Of a stretch of DNA of 64,000 nucleotides, positions 44,253-55,190 are shown in pieces. The position numbers and the translations under genes were made by a program. The notes under the pieces are model-generated. The model had not been told where the DNA came from, searched no databases, and worked only from the letters and a program-made list of their open reading frames with translations. The DNA lies in NCBI RefSeq assembly GCF_003970865.1, contig NZ_RXLZ01000022.1, positions 1-64,000 on the forward strand, read 5' to 3'. Within the stretch, counting starts at the first letter, position 1, and each line of letters opens with the position of its first letter. The stretch comes from Stenotrophomonas maltophilia (GTDB lineage Bacteria; Pseudomonadota; Gammaproteobacteria; Xanthomonadales; Xanthomonadaceae).

Positions 44253-45533
44253 CTAGCGCCTCGGCCGGCGGTCTTCCTGGTCATCACCAAAAATGATGCG
44301 CGCGCTGCGCTGGTAGCTCCAGTACGCCACGGCCCAGTTCAGCAGCACCACGATGCGGTTGCGGAAGCCGATCAGGAAGAACACGTGCGCGGCCAGCCAG
44401 AACCACCAGGCCAGCACGCCGGACAGCTGCAGCCGGCCCAGGTGCACGATCGCGGCCATGCGGCCGATGGTGGCCAGGTTGCCGAAGTCGGCGTACTTGA
44501 ACGGACCGGGCTCGGGCTTGCCGTGCAGGCGCGCACGGATCACCTCGGCCACGTACTTGCCCATTTGCTTGGCGGCAGGCGCCACGCCGGGCACAGGCTT
44601 GCCGTTGGCCTGGTTCAGCGCGGCCAGATCGCCGGCCACGAACAGTTCCGGGTGGCCAGGCAGGGTCAGGTCCGGTTGCACCTGCACGCGTCCGGCGCGG
44701 TCCAACGGCACGTCCAGCGTGCGCGCCAGCGGTGAAGCCGCCACGCCGGCGGCCCAGACCACGGTGCGTGCCGGTACGAACTGATCGCCGAGCTTGAAGC
44801 CCTGGCTGTCGATGTCGCTCACCGGGGTGCCGGTCAGTACCTCCACGCCCAGTTTTTCCAGCTGCCGGCGCGCCTTCAGCGAAAGCACTTCCGGGAACGA
44901 GGACAGTACGCGCGGACCAGCCTCGACCAGCCGTACCTTGGCGCTGGCTGGATCAATGTGGCGGAACTCATTGCGCAGGGTGTGGCGCGCGATCTCGGCC
45001 AGCGTGCCGGCCAGTTCGACGCCGGTAGGTCCACCGCCAACCACGGCGAAGCTCAGCCACGCGGCCTTCTTCGCCGGGTCCGGTTCCGCCTCGGCGCGCT
45101 CGAACGCCAGCAGCAGCTTGCGGCGCAGCGCGATCGCATCGTCCAGCGTCTTCAGGCCGGGCGCATCATCGGCCCACTGGTCGTTGCCGAAGTAGGCGTG
45201 GGTGGCGCCGGTGGCCAGCAGCAGGCTGTCGTAGTCCAGTGTGCTGCCATCGGCCATGCGGATCTGCCGGGCCTGCTTGTCGATGGTCACCACTTCGCCG
45301 AGGCGGACTTCCACATTGCGCTGGTGGCCGAGGATGTGGCGCAGCGGTGCGGCGATATCCGGGGCGGACAGGCCGGCGGTGGCCACTTGGTACAGCAGCG
45401 GCTGGAACAGGTGATGATTGCGGCGGTCGACCAGGGTGATGCGTATGCGCTCGCGGGCCAGGGCACGGGTGGCCCAGAGACCGGCAAAACCGCCGCCGAC
45501 AACAACCAGGTGGGGAACGCGCTCGCGACTCAT
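44253..45533 (-). CDS. ndh: type II NADH:quinone oxidoreductase
   Basis: 426 aa. FAD-binding VVVGGGFAGLWATRALA at the N-terminus, NAD-binding FAVVGGGPTGVELAGTLAE (about residue 165) and the second FAD motif LFVAGDLAALNQANGKPVPGVAPAAKQMGKYVAE. The C-terminal helix (LAWWFWLAAHVFFLIGFRNRIVVLLNWAVAYWSYQRSARII) anchors it to the inner membrane. It oxidises NADH without proton pumping. Monocistronic, divergent from the NYN gene. Confidence 0.95.
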   Translation of the reverse strand: MSRERVPHLVVVGGGFAGLWATRALARERIRITLVDRRNHHLFQPLLYQVATAGLSAPDIAAPLRHILGHQRNVEVRLGEVVTIDKQARQIRMADGSTLDYDSLLLATGATHAYFGNDQWADDAPGLKTLDDAIALRRKLLLAFERAEAEPDPAKKAAWLSFAVVGGGPTGVELAGTLAEIARHTLRNEFRHIDPASAKVRLVEAGPRVLSSFPEVLSLKARRQLEKLGVEVLTGTPVSDIDSQGFKLGDQFVPARTVVWAAGVAASPLARTLDVPLDRAGRVQVQPDLTLPGHPELFVAGDLAALNQANGKPVPGVAPAAKQMGKYVAEVIRARLHGKPEPGPFKYADFGNLATIGRMAAIVHLGRLQLSGVLAWWFWLAAHVFFLIGFRNRIVVLLNWAVAYWSYQRSARIIFGDDQEDRRPRR

Positions 45534-45656
45534 CGACTCACTCCAGTGGGGGCATTGGGGGAAGCGCCTGGCATCTTCGCACGATGGCCCCCTGTCACGT
45601 CAGCGCCCGCGTGGATCGGCGATACTCGGGTTCAGGCAACGGCCCGTGAGGAGCCC

Positions 45657-46436
45657 ATGAGCGAACCGGAAAAGCGCATCGCCCTGTTGATCGACGCCGA
45701 CAATGCGCCGGCCTCGAAGATCGACGAGGTCCTGGCCGAAGTCGCCCGCTACGGTGTGGCGAACGTGCGCCGCGCCTATGGCAACTGGAAGAGTCCGCGG
45801 TTGAAGGGCTGGGAGGCGGTACTGCACGAGTATGCGATCCGCCCGATCCAGCAGTTTGCCTACAGCAAGGGCAAGAATGCCTCGGACATGGCGATGGTGA
45901 TCGATGCCATGGACCTGCTGTACGCGCGCAACCTTGATGGCTTCGCCATCGTCTCCAGCGATGCCGATTTCACCCCGATGGTGATGCGCCTGCTGACCGA
46001 CGGCGTGAAGGTGTATGGCTTCGGCGAGAAGAAAACCCCGGAGCCGTTCGTCAACGCGTGCTCGAAGTTCACCTACCTGGAAGCGCTGGGCCAGACCCAT
46101 GCCAGCGTGCCGGATATCGAACAGGCTTCCAGCGAACAGGCATCGAACGAGCCCGTTGCCAACGACGATGCCCGGCCACGCAAGAGCGGTGCGGAAATGC
46201 GCAGTGACACCCGGCTGGTGAAGATGCTGCGCCGCGCGGTGTCCTCGGCCGAGGGCGAGGATGGCTGGTCGCACCTTGGGCCGGTGGGTAGCCAGATCGG
46301 CAACCAGGCTTCGTTCGATCCGCGCAACTACGGCTACGGCAAGCTCAGCGATCTGCTGGCAGCGATCGGGCTGTTCGAGCTGAAGAAGGACGGCAAATCG
46401 TCCTACGTGCGCGCGCTGCCGAAAAAGAACCGGTAA
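45657..46436 (+). CDS. NYN-domain ribonuclease-like protein with C-terminal LOTUS domain
   Basis: 259 aa. The NYN (PIN-like) domain has the acidic residues of the metal site: RIALLIDADNAPASKI, SDMAMVIDAMDLLY and AIVSSDADFTPMVMRL. A linker rich in Ser/Glu/Asn follows, then an OST-HTH/LOTUS domain (DTRLVKMLRRAVSS...GWSHLGPVGSQIGNQ...GYGKLSDLLAAIGLFEL). This is the common bacterial DUF88 form; an RNA-processing role is inferred. The TAA stop overlaps a variant SMAG head (GTAATG). Confidence 0.9.
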   Translation: MSEPEKRIALLIDADNAPASKIDEVLAEVARYGVANVRRAYGNWKSPRLKGWEAVLHEYAIRPIQQFAYSKGKNASDMAMVIDAMDLLYARNLDGFAIVSSDADFTPMVMRLLTDGVKVYGFGEKKTPEPFVNACSKFTYLEALGQTHASVPDIEQASSEQASNEPVANDDARPRKSGAEMRSDTRLVKMLRRAVSSAEGEDGWSHLGPVGSQIGNQASFDPRNYGYGKLSDLLAAIGLFELKKDGKSSYVRALPKKNR

Positions 46437-46487
46437 TGCCGGCCGCTGGCCAGAAAGGAACCGGTAGTGCCGGCCGCTGGCCGGCAA
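46433..46487 (+). repeat. two tandem SMAG units (GCCGGC class)
   Basis: A truncated copy headed GTAATG (46433 to about 46450) overlaps the NYN stop codon. A complete copy with GTAG is at 46464-46487. The two share the same preceding bases (AACCG), suggesting local duplication. Confidence 0.85.
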
Positions 46488-46580
46488 TCCCCAGATGCCA
46501 GATCCCGCATCCGGCACGCCCACACCCCACCCGATCAGGCGTATCGTTGCCGCTCGCATTGCCAGCAAGGAAAAACCCGC

Positions 46581-47201
46581 ATGTTGAAGATCTGGGGCCG
46601 CCGCAATTCCAGTAACGTCCGCAAGGTGCTGTGGTGCGCCGAGGAAATCGGCCTGCCGTACGAATCCATCGAGGTCGGTGGCAGCCATGGCGGCACGCAG
46701 ACGCCGGAGTACCTGGCGATGAATCCCAACAGCCTGGTGCCGGTGATCGAAGACCACGGCCTGCCGCTGTGGGAGTCGAATGCCATCGTGCGTTACCTGA
46801 GCGCACGCTACGCGCTGGGCACGCTGTACGCCGAAGACCCGATGGAACGCGCCCAGGCCGAGAAGTGGATGGACTGGAGCACCTCGCGGATGGCGCCGCT
46901 GTACACCGACCTGATCTGGGGCATCATGCGCACCGCCCCGGCCGACCGCGACGAAGCGCGGATCAATGCCGCCATCGTACGCGCCGGCGACTACCTGGCG
47001 ATGGCCGATGCCACGCTGGCCAGACAGCCGTGGCTGTCCGGCGAGAAATTCGCGATGGGTGACATCCCGCTGGGCTCGCTGGTCTATGCCTGGTTCGAAC
47101 TGCCGATCCAGCGCCCGGAACTGCCGCACCTGGCCGACTGGTACGCGCGCCTGCGCGAACGCCCGGCCTACCAGCGCGGCGTGATGTCGCCGCTGACGTA
47201 A
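46581..47201 (+). CDS. glutathione S-transferase family protein
   Basis: 206 aa. N-domain WGRRNSSNVRKVLWCAEEIGLPYESIEVGG, glutathione-binding MNPNSLVPVIEDHGLPLWESNAIVRYLSARY, and C-domain GEKFAMGDIPLGSLVYAWFEL. The Ser/Asn at the active turn suggests a beta/theta-like class. The ATG at 46581 follows CAAGGAAAAA. A single gene, convergent with priA across a SMAG pair. Confidence 0.9.
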   Translation: MLKIWGRRNSSNVRKVLWCAEEIGLPYESIEVGGSHGGTQTPEYLAMNPNSLVPVIEDHGLPLWESNAIVRYLSARYALGTLYAEDPMERAQAEKWMDWSTSRMAPLYTDLIWGIMRTAPADRDEARINAAIVRAGDYLAMADATLARQPWLSGEKFAMGDIPLGSLVYAWFELPIQRPELPHLADWYARLRERPAYQRGVMSPLT

Positions 47202-47236
47202 GCGGGGCCGGGTCTCTTTCCCCGGAAAGAGAAGCA

Positions 47237-47281
47237 GCCGAGCATGGCTCGGCTCTACAGTAGTGCCGAGCCATGCTCGGC
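47237..47281. repeat. SMAG inverted pair (CCGAGC class)
   Basis: A minus unit (47237-47258) and a plus unit (GTAG at 47260, to 47281) abut tail to tail: CTACAGTAG in the middle. It lies between the convergent GST and priA genes. Confidence 0.88.
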
Positions 47282-47294
47282 AGCACCTGCCGGA

Positions 47295-49472
<2,178 letters not shown>

Positions 49473-49493
49473 CGGGCCAGTGTACCGGGCCAT

Positions 49494-49885
49494 GCGCGCG
49501 CGAATGGCGGGGTGGGAGGCGGTGGAGCGGCGCCCGTTGAATCATAAATGTCACCTAAATATCGGTGTCCATTGGAGATTCAGTCTTATCCACATGTTCT
49601 GTGGATAACGCTGTGCGTTACCGGTCGGCGGGCGCGCAGGAGGCCGATGGCGACGGCCTCACGCTCGGGTTGGTCAAAAAATCGCCATACTTTAAAAGTC
49701 ATCAAAATCAATGATTTAAGTGTGAAACAATGCTGAAACAGAGTGAATTCAGCTGGATGCCACAGTTTCCAGCGCAGGCAGCGTGGTGCTGTGCACAACC
49801 TGCAGCACGAAGTGCCTGCGGGCGCAAGTCCTGCCGGGCGCCGATGGCCTGCCGCTATCATGCGGGCAGACCTTTGGAGTGACCG
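49494..49885. other. A+T-rich intergenic region upstream of priA
   Basis: No gene is seen. From 49545 to about 49745 the composition is markedly richer in A+T than the genome. It holds the inverted DnaA-box pair at 49586-49608, a TGTGCGTTA near-box at 49612-49620, and an A+T stretch at 49674-49726 with CAAAAAATCG, TTTAAAAG and TCAAAATCAATGATTT. The rest (49750-49885) is G+C-rich leader to the next gene. Confidence 0.7.
49586..49608. promoter_or_regulatory. inverted pair of consensus DnaA boxes
   Basis: TTATCCACA (49586-49594), a five-base gap, then TGTGGATAA (49600-49608). Both match TTATNCACA perfectly and face each other. Confidence 0.7.
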
Positions 49886-50890
49886 ATGACGGCTGTGCCC
49901 GCCCCTGTTTCCTCGACCGCGGCCGGCGCGCTGTCGGCGTTCCTGCGAGGCGTTGAACGCCGCGCCCTGGTGGTGGCTGAACTGCAGTGCGGCGATGCTG
50001 CCCGTGCCGAGCAGACCCTGGTGGCGGTGATGCGCGCGTTTGCGGCGGTCGCCAGTGACCTGCCGATGGCGCAGTGGCCGACCCGCTTCTGGACCCTGCT
50101 GGGCCAGCGCCAGGCGCTGCGCGAGCCGGTGGGCGGCCAGTGGGAACCGCCGCTGGCCGCGTTGGGCGAGATGGGGCCGTTGCCGCGCCTGGCACTGTTG
50201 CTGCGGGTAGGCGGCAGCCTGGATGAAGGTATCGCCACGCGCGTGCTCGACCAGGACGAAGCCGGCTACCAGCACCTGCTGGCCGATGCCTGCCCGCGTG
50301 ACGCGCACGGCCAGCCCGATGCCTCGGCCTGGCGCCAGCTGGCCGAACAGGTGCAGCTGCGCATCCGCGACCTGCCCGCCAAACGCCTGCAGCAGCTGCA
50401 ACAGCCGACGGCACCGACGACCAGCAGCGAAGTCCCGACCTCCAGCTGGCGCACCCCGCAGCGCGACGAGCGGGCCGCAGCCACTGGCAAGCGCCGCCGC
50501 GCCAATGCCAAGCCGCGCTGGCGCGGTCCGTTGATCCTGCTGGTGACCGTGGCGGTACTGCTGGCCGCCGCGCTGGGCTGGCGCTACTGGCAGGGACATT
50601 CGTTCGGCAGCGACGCTCCATTGCCGGAAGGCGTGGTCGGTGAGGCGGGCCCCGTCACGGTGGAAGCACTGCCGCCGAGCAAGGTCAATGCCACGCCGGA
50701 CGCGTCCCCTGCGCAGGCGGCGGACGACGCCACCATGCTGGCCGACCGCGACTATCCGCTGGTGGCCGATGCCGATCTGTATGCGTGGACGGCGGCCGGT
50801 GGCCCACTGCCGGTGGACGAATCGCAATCCAAGCCGAGCCGGCCCGAGCCGGCCAGCGCCACGCTGGAAACCGCTGCTGCCGATGAATAA
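49886..50890 (+). CDS. single-span membrane protein with sigma-factor-like N-terminus
   Basis: 334 aa. Residues 1 to about 170 are helical; the opening ALVVAELQCGDAARAEQTLVAVMRAFAAVASDLPMAQWPTRFWTLLGQR resembles region 2 of ECF sigma factors in a degenerate form. A basic linker (GKRRRANAKPRW) precedes one membrane helix at about 216-234 (GPLILLVTVAVLLAAALGW), and a Pro/Ala-rich periplasmic tail follows. No DNA-binding region 4 is clear. It overlaps the next gene by 8 bp (ATGAATAA), so the two are coupled. Confidence 0.62.
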   Translation: MTAVPAPVSSTAAGALSAFLRGVERRALVVAELQCGDAARAEQTLVAVMRAFAAVASDLPMAQWPTRFWTLLGQRQALREPVGGQWEPPLAALGEMGPLPRLALLLRVGGSLDEGIATRVLDQDEAGYQHLLADACPRDAHGQPDASAWRQLAEQVQLRIRDLPAKRLQQLQQPTAPTTSSEVPTSSWRTPQRDERAAATGKRRRANAKPRWRGPLILLVTVAVLLAAALGWRYWQGHSFGSDAPLPEGVVGEAGPVTVEALPPSKVNATPDASPAQAADDATMLADRDYPLVADADLYAWTAAGGPLPVDESQSKPSRPEPASATLETAAADE

Positions 50891-51473
50891 GACCCTGTTC
50901 GCCAGCCTGCTGCTGGCCCTGCCGTTGTCGCTGTCCGCCGCGCCGCAGACCTTGAGCGTGCCGCTGCCGCCGCCAGTGCCGGGCAGTTCACCGGCGGCTC
51001 CGGCTCCGGCCCCGGTCACCACAAGCACGACGCCCGCTGCGTTCACCCAACTCGATGCCCAGCAGCAGCGCCAGCGTCGCGCCGACTACGAGGCCTGGCG
51101 CGCCCTGCCGGAGGGCGAGCGCGAGCGGATCCGTCAGGCCGCTGCGCGATTCAATGCGCTGCCGGCCGACCAGCAGCAGCGCCTGCGCCAGCAGTTCCAG
51201 GCGCAGGACCAGGCGTTCCGCGAAGGCTGGCGGCTGGGCCCGCAGCTGGGCCTGGAGTTCCCCAAGCTGCACGGCCTGTTCGGGTTTGTGCCGCCGGAAC
51301 AGCGCGAGGCCGCGCTGGCCGTGCTGCGCCAGCTCAGCCCGGCGCAGCTGGCCCAGCTCACCCTGGTCGCGCAGCGCACGCCGCCGCAGGAGCGCGACAA
51401 GGTACGCGGCGCGTTCCTCGCGGTACCGCCCGCCGAGCGCGACACCTGGCTCAAGCGCCAGGCGGGTCAGTAA
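50883..51473 (+). CDS. DUF3106 secreted protein
   Basis: 196 aa. A signal peptide (MNKTLFASLLLALPLSLSAAP), a Pro-rich linker, then the DUF3106 pattern with repeated WRALPEGERERIRQAAARFNALPADQQQRLRQQFQAQD and ending APAERDTWLKRQ-like. The family is periplasmic and of unknown function, usually encoded after a sigma-like or membrane gene as here. A long hairpin follows. Confidence 0.85.
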   Translation: MNKTLFASLLLALPLSLSAAPQTLSVPLPPPVPGSSPAAPAPAPVTTSTTPAAFTQLDAQQQRQRRADYEAWRALPEGERERIRQAAARFNALPADQQQRLRQQFQAQDQAFREGWRLGPQLGLEFPKLHGLFGFVPPEQREAALAVLRQLSPAQLAQLTLVAQRTPPQERDKVRGAFLAVPPAERDTWLKRQAGQ

Positions 51474-51475
51474 AC

Positions 51476-51549
51476 AAAGGGGACGGAGGGGATTAAGTCG
51501 TATTCGGCACAGCCGGGCTTGAAACGACTTAATCCCCTCCGTCCCCTTT
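51476..51549. repeat. 26-bp perfect inverted repeat, terminator-like
   Basis: Arms 51476-51501 and 51524-51549 are exact reverse complements (beginning AAAGGGGACGGAGGGG). The 22-base loop is unrelated. A T run and TCTG follow the right arm, so it can end transcription of the DUF3106 gene. It resembles dispersed repeats of xanthomonads and differs from the GTAG units. Confidence 0.85.
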
Positions 51550-51709
51550 TTCTGTTCGTAACGCGATCGCAACGCGTGATGGCGGGGCCTGCCGGAACCC
51601 AGCATTCACGCCATGCCATGGGAATGCGCGCGCTGCACGCGTAAGATGGCGGCCCGCAACCCGGTGCCTGTGCCCTTCGCGCGCAACCGCAGTTCGCGTC
51701 AAGCACCTT

Positions 51710-53074
51710 ATGTCTACTGCAACCTCCACGCCGCGCTTCAGCAAGGAAGTCGGCGCCACCGGTCTGCTCGCCCTGCCGCTTGTGCTCGGGCATGTATCCA
51801 CCGGTCTGATCTCCTTCGTCGACAACGTCATTGCCGGCCACCACGCCACCGCGACCCTGGCCGCGGTGACCATCGGCACGGCGCTGTTGTGGCTGCCGAT
51901 GCTGATCCCGATCGGCACCCTGATCTCGCTCACTGCCTCGGTGTCGCAGCTGCATGGCGCCGGCCGCGAGCGCGAGATCGGCCCGCTGTTCCGCCAGGCA
52001 CTGTGGCTGGCGTTGGGCTTGGGCCTGATCATGTTCACCTTCCTCACCGTGGTGCCGCCGTTGCTGCCGGCCTTCGGCATCGCGCCGGACATCGTGCCGG
52101 GGGCGACCGCGTTCCTGCATGCGGTGCGCTGGGGCGGCCCGGCGCTGACCCTGTACTTCTGCATGCGCTATCTGAGCGAGGGCATGCACTGGACGCTGCC
52201 GACCATGCTGCTCGGCTTCGGTGGCCTGCTGGTGCTGGCGCCGATGGGCTACGTGCTGGCCAACGGCAAGCTGGGCTTCCCGGAAATGGGTGCCGAGGGC
52301 CTGGGCATCGCCTCGGCGGTGATGATGTGGCTGCAGGCGATCGCCTTCGCCACCTACCTGTGGTTCACCAAGCGCTTCGCCCACCTGCAGCTGTTCTCGC
52401 ACTTCGAAGGACCGCGCTGGTCGGCGATCTGGGATCTGCTGCGCACCGGCCTGCCGATCGGCATCACCGTGCTGATGGAGGGCGGCCTGTTCATCGTCAC
52501 CGCGCTGCTGATCGGCCGCCTCGGTGCCAATGAAGCGGCCGCGCACCAGATCGCGATCAACGTCGCCCAGCTGTGCTTCATGATTCCGATGGGCGTGGCC
52601 GAGGCCACCACCGTGCGCGTCGGCCATGCGGTCGGCCGTGGCGATGGCTTCGGTGTACGGCGTGCGGCCTGGGCCGGCTACGCGATCATCATGGGTACGC
52701 AGACATTGTCGGCGGCGGTACTGCTGTTCGGCCACGATGCCATCGTCGGTGTCTACACCAACGACCTGGCGGTGGCCGGCCTGGCCTCCACCCTGCTGCT
52801 GTACGCGGCCACCTTCCAGTTCCCGGATGGCATCCAGGTACTGTCGGCCGGCGCACTGCGCGGTCTGAAGGACACCCGCGTGCCGATGTTCATCGCCATG
52901 TTCGCGTACTGGGGCCTGGGCATGCCGCTCGGCGCCGGGCTCGGCCTGGGCCTGGGCATGGGCCCGCAGGGCATGTGGATCGGCCTGATCGTCGGCCTGA
53001 CCGCCGCCGCCATCCTGATGGGCTGGCGCCTGCGCCGCAGCAGCCTGCGCATCGGCCAGTCCGTACTGTCCTGA
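51710..53074 (+). CDS. MATE family efflux transporter (NorM-like)
   Basis: 454 aa with 12 predicted membrane helices in two six-helix halves. The MATE N-terminus LLALPLVLGHVSTGLISFVDNVIAGHHATATLAAVTIG and the second-half repeat LLRTGLPIGITVLMEGGLFIVTALLIGRLGANEAAAHQIAINVA are present, with FQFPDGIQVLSAGALRGLKDTRVPM between helices 10 and 11. It exports cationic drugs by Na+ or H+ exchange. Monocistronic; about 236 bp of upstream sequence includes the hairpin at 51476. Confidence 0.93.
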   Translation: MSTATSTPRFSKEVGATGLLALPLVLGHVSTGLISFVDNVIAGHHATATLAAVTIGTALLWLPMLIPIGTLISLTASVSQLHGAGREREIGPLFRQALWLALGLGLIMFTFLTVVPPLLPAFGIAPDIVPGATAFLHAVRWGGPALTLYFCMRYLSEGMHWTLPTMLLGFGGLLVLAPMGYVLANGKLGFPEMGAEGLGIASAVMMWLQAIAFATYLWFTKRFAHLQLFSHFEGPRWSAIWDLLRTGLPIGITVLMEGGLFIVTALLIGRLGANEAAAHQIAINVAQLCFMIPMGVAEATTVRVGHAVGRGDGFGVRRAAWAGYAIIMGTQTLSAAVLLFGHDAIVGVYTNDLAVAGLASTLLLYAATFQFPDGIQVLSAGALRGLKDTRVPMFIAMFAYWGLGMPLGAGLGLGLGMGPQGMWIGLIVGLTAAAILMGWRLRRSSLRIGQSVLS

Positions 53075-53190
53075 TCCGCCCCGCCCGCCGCGATGACCCG
53101 TGGCGGGCGATCCCCTGACTTGTGTCCGATGCCGCATCACGCGGCACCGGCTATGCTGGCACCACGGCAAGAAGCCATCCGGAGCGTTCC

Positions 53191-55113
53191 ATGAATCAAC
53201 CCGTGCCCCCGCTGCCCCCGGCGCGTCGCAATCCCGTCGCCAGCTTCTTCATCGGGCTGTGGGACGTCATGAACTTCACCCGCCGGTTGATCCTCAACCT
53301 GGTGTTCTTCGGCCTGCTGTTCCTGCTGCTGGTGATGTTCGTCATCGCCGCCGGCATGGGCGCCGGTGCCAGCAAGTCGCTGCAGGATCGCACCACCCTG
53401 GTGATCGCGCCGGAAGGCCGTCTGGTCGAGCAGTTCAGCGCTGATCCGGTCAGCCGCGCGCTGGCCAAGGCGGTGGGCGACAACGGTGCTGAAGAGATCC
53501 AGCTGCGCGACCTGCTGCGGGTGATCGAGTCGGCCAAGGAAGACAAGAAGATCGAGCGCGTGGTGCTGGAGCTGGACAAGCTGCAGCCGTCGGGCTTCGC
53601 CTCGCTGCGTGAAGTGGCCGCGGCACTGCAGGACCTGCGTGCGTCCGGCAAGCAGCTGGTGGCCTACAGCGAGAGCATGGGCCAGTCGCAGTACCTGCTG
53701 GCCGCTCAGGCCGACGAGGTCTACCTGGACCCGATGGGGTCGGTGGTGCTCGAGGGCCTGGGCCGCTACCGCCAGTATTTCCGCACCGGCCTGCAGGACA
53801 AGCTGGGCGTGGACGTGCACCTGTTCAAGGTGGGTGAGTACAAGTCCGCCGCCGAGCCGTACGTGCTCGACGCCGCCTCGCCGGCCTCCAAGGAAGCCGA
53901 CCTGTTCTGGATGAACGACGTGTGGCAGCGCTACCTGGGCGACATCGCCAAGGCCCGTCGCCTGGACCCGGCACAGCTGGCCGCCGGCATCGACACGCTG
54001 CCAGAAGGCATCGCCGCTGCCGGTGGCGACCTGGCCAAGTTCGCCCTGCAGCAGAAGCTGGTGACTTCACTGAAGACCCGCGAGGAATTCGAGGATCTGA
54101 TGATCGAGCGCGGCGTGGCCGACGACGATGCCGATGGTGGTTTCCGCAACGTCGATTTCGGCACCTACCTGGGCCAGCTCGATGCGCGCCGCAACCCGGT
54201 CGACAACCGTCCGCAGGTAGCGGTGGTGGTGGCTGCCGGCGAAATCAGCGGTGGCGATCTCCCGGCCGGCCGCATCGGTGGCGAATCGACTTCGGCGCTG
54301 CTGCGTGCCGCGCGTGACGACGAGAACGTGAAGGCCGTGGTGCTGCGCGTGGATTCGCCGGGTGGTGAAGTGTTCGCCTCCGAGCAGATCCGCCGCGAAG
54401 TGGTGGCCCTGCAGGCCGCCGGCAAGCCGGTGGTGGTGTCGATGGGCGACCTGGCCGCCTCCGGTGGCTACTGGATCAGCATGAATGCCGATCGCATCTA
54501 TGCCGATCCGTCGACCATCACCGGTTCGATCGGCATCTTCGGCATGGTGCCGAACTTCAGCCGCGCGCTGGACAAGATCGGCGTGCACACCGATGGTGTC
54601 GGCACCACCCGTTTCGCGGGTGCGTTCGATGTCACCCGCCCGATGGAGCCGGCCGTGGGCCAGGTCATCCAGTCGGTGATCAACAAGGGTTACGCCGACT
54701 TCACCGGACGCGTCGCTGACGCCCGCAAGAAGCCGGTCGAGGCCGTCGACGAAGTGGCGCGTGGCCGCGTGTGGAGCGGTGCGCAGGCAAAGGAACGTGG
54801 CCTGGTCGATGCCTTCGGTGGCCTGAAGGATGCCGTGGCCGATGCCGCCAGCCGCGCCAAGCTGGGCAAGACCGATGCCTATCGCGTGCGCTACATCGAG
54901 AAGGCGGCAACGCCGTTCGCACAGTTCGTCAGCGGTTTCGCCGGCAGCCGTGCCGGTGCCTGGATGCTGTCCGACTCGGGCATGGCGCGGATGGTGCTGG
55001 CGCGCACGATGCCGGAAGTGGATACGCAGCTGCGCTTTGTCGAGAACGCGGCCCGCGAGAAGGGCAACGGCACGCCGGTGAAGGCGCTGGCGTACTGCTT
55101 CTGCGGGTTCTGA
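53191..55113 (+). CDS. sppA: signal peptide peptidase SppA (67-kDa type)
   Basis: 640 aa, two fused S49 halves. An N-terminal membrane helix (LILNLVFFGLLFLLLVMFVIAAGMG) anchors it. The catalytic Lys lies in FKVGEYKSAAEPYV of the first half and the catalytic Ser in MGDLAASGGYWIS of the second, as in E. coli. It degrades cleaved signal peptides in the inner membrane. I chose the ATG at 53191 (MNQPVPPLPP) over one 69 bp upstream. Its terminator is at 55153. Confidence 0.95.
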   Translation: MNQPVPPLPPARRNPVASFFIGLWDVMNFTRRLILNLVFFGLLFLLLVMFVIAAGMGAGASKSLQDRTTLVIAPEGRLVEQFSADPVSRALAKAVGDNGAEEIQLRDLLRVIESAKEDKKIERVVLELDKLQPSGFASLREVAAALQDLRASGKQLVAYSESMGQSQYLLAAQADEVYLDPMGSVVLEGLGRYRQYFRTGLQDKLGVDVHLFKVGEYKSAAEPYVLDAASPASKEADLFWMNDVWQRYLGDIAKARRLDPAQLAAGIDTLPEGIAAAGGDLAKFALQQKLVTSLKTREEFEDLMIERGVADDDADGGFRNVDFGTYLGQLDARRNPVDNRPQVAVVVAAGEISGGDLPAGRIGGESTSALLRAARDDENVKAVVLRVDSPGGEVFASEQIRREVVALQAAGKPVVVSMGDLAASGGYWISMNADRIYADPSTITGSIGIFGMVPNFSRALDKIGVHTDGVGTTRFAGAFDVTRPMEPAVGQVIQSVINKGYADFTGRVADARKKPVEAVDEVARGRVWSGAQAKERGLVDAFGGLKDAVADAASRAKLGKTDAYRVRYIEKAATPFAQFVSGFAGSRAGAWMLSDSGMARMVLARTMPEVDTQLRFVENAAREKGNGTPVKALAYCFCGF

Positions 55114-55121
55114 CCGGAAGC

Positions 55122-55148
55122 CATCCACGCATGCATGGCGTGGATTTA
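55122..55148 (-). repeat. decayed SMAG unit (ATCCACGC class)
   Basis: ATCCACGCATGCATGGCGTGGAT followed by TTAC instead of CTAC, so the GTAG head (minus strand) has become GTAA. Confidence 0.75.
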
Positions 55149-55152
55149 CTGG

Positions 55153-55179
55153 AAACGCCCGGCCTTGGCCGGGCGTTTT
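55153..55179 (+). terminator. intrinsic terminator after sppA
   Basis: AAACGCCCGGCC-TT-GGCCGGGCGTTTT; the arms are complementary over 12 bp, and the A/T flanks let it work from both strands (sppA and the lipoprotein gene converge here). Confidence 0.9.
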
Positions 55180-55190
55180 CGTCTGGAGCG

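Noticed and set aside
49545..49745. Chromosomal origin of replication
   Set aside because: Only two perfect DnaA boxes are present, and dnaA, dnaN, rpmH and gidA are absent from the window, so I report it only as a DnaA-box site.
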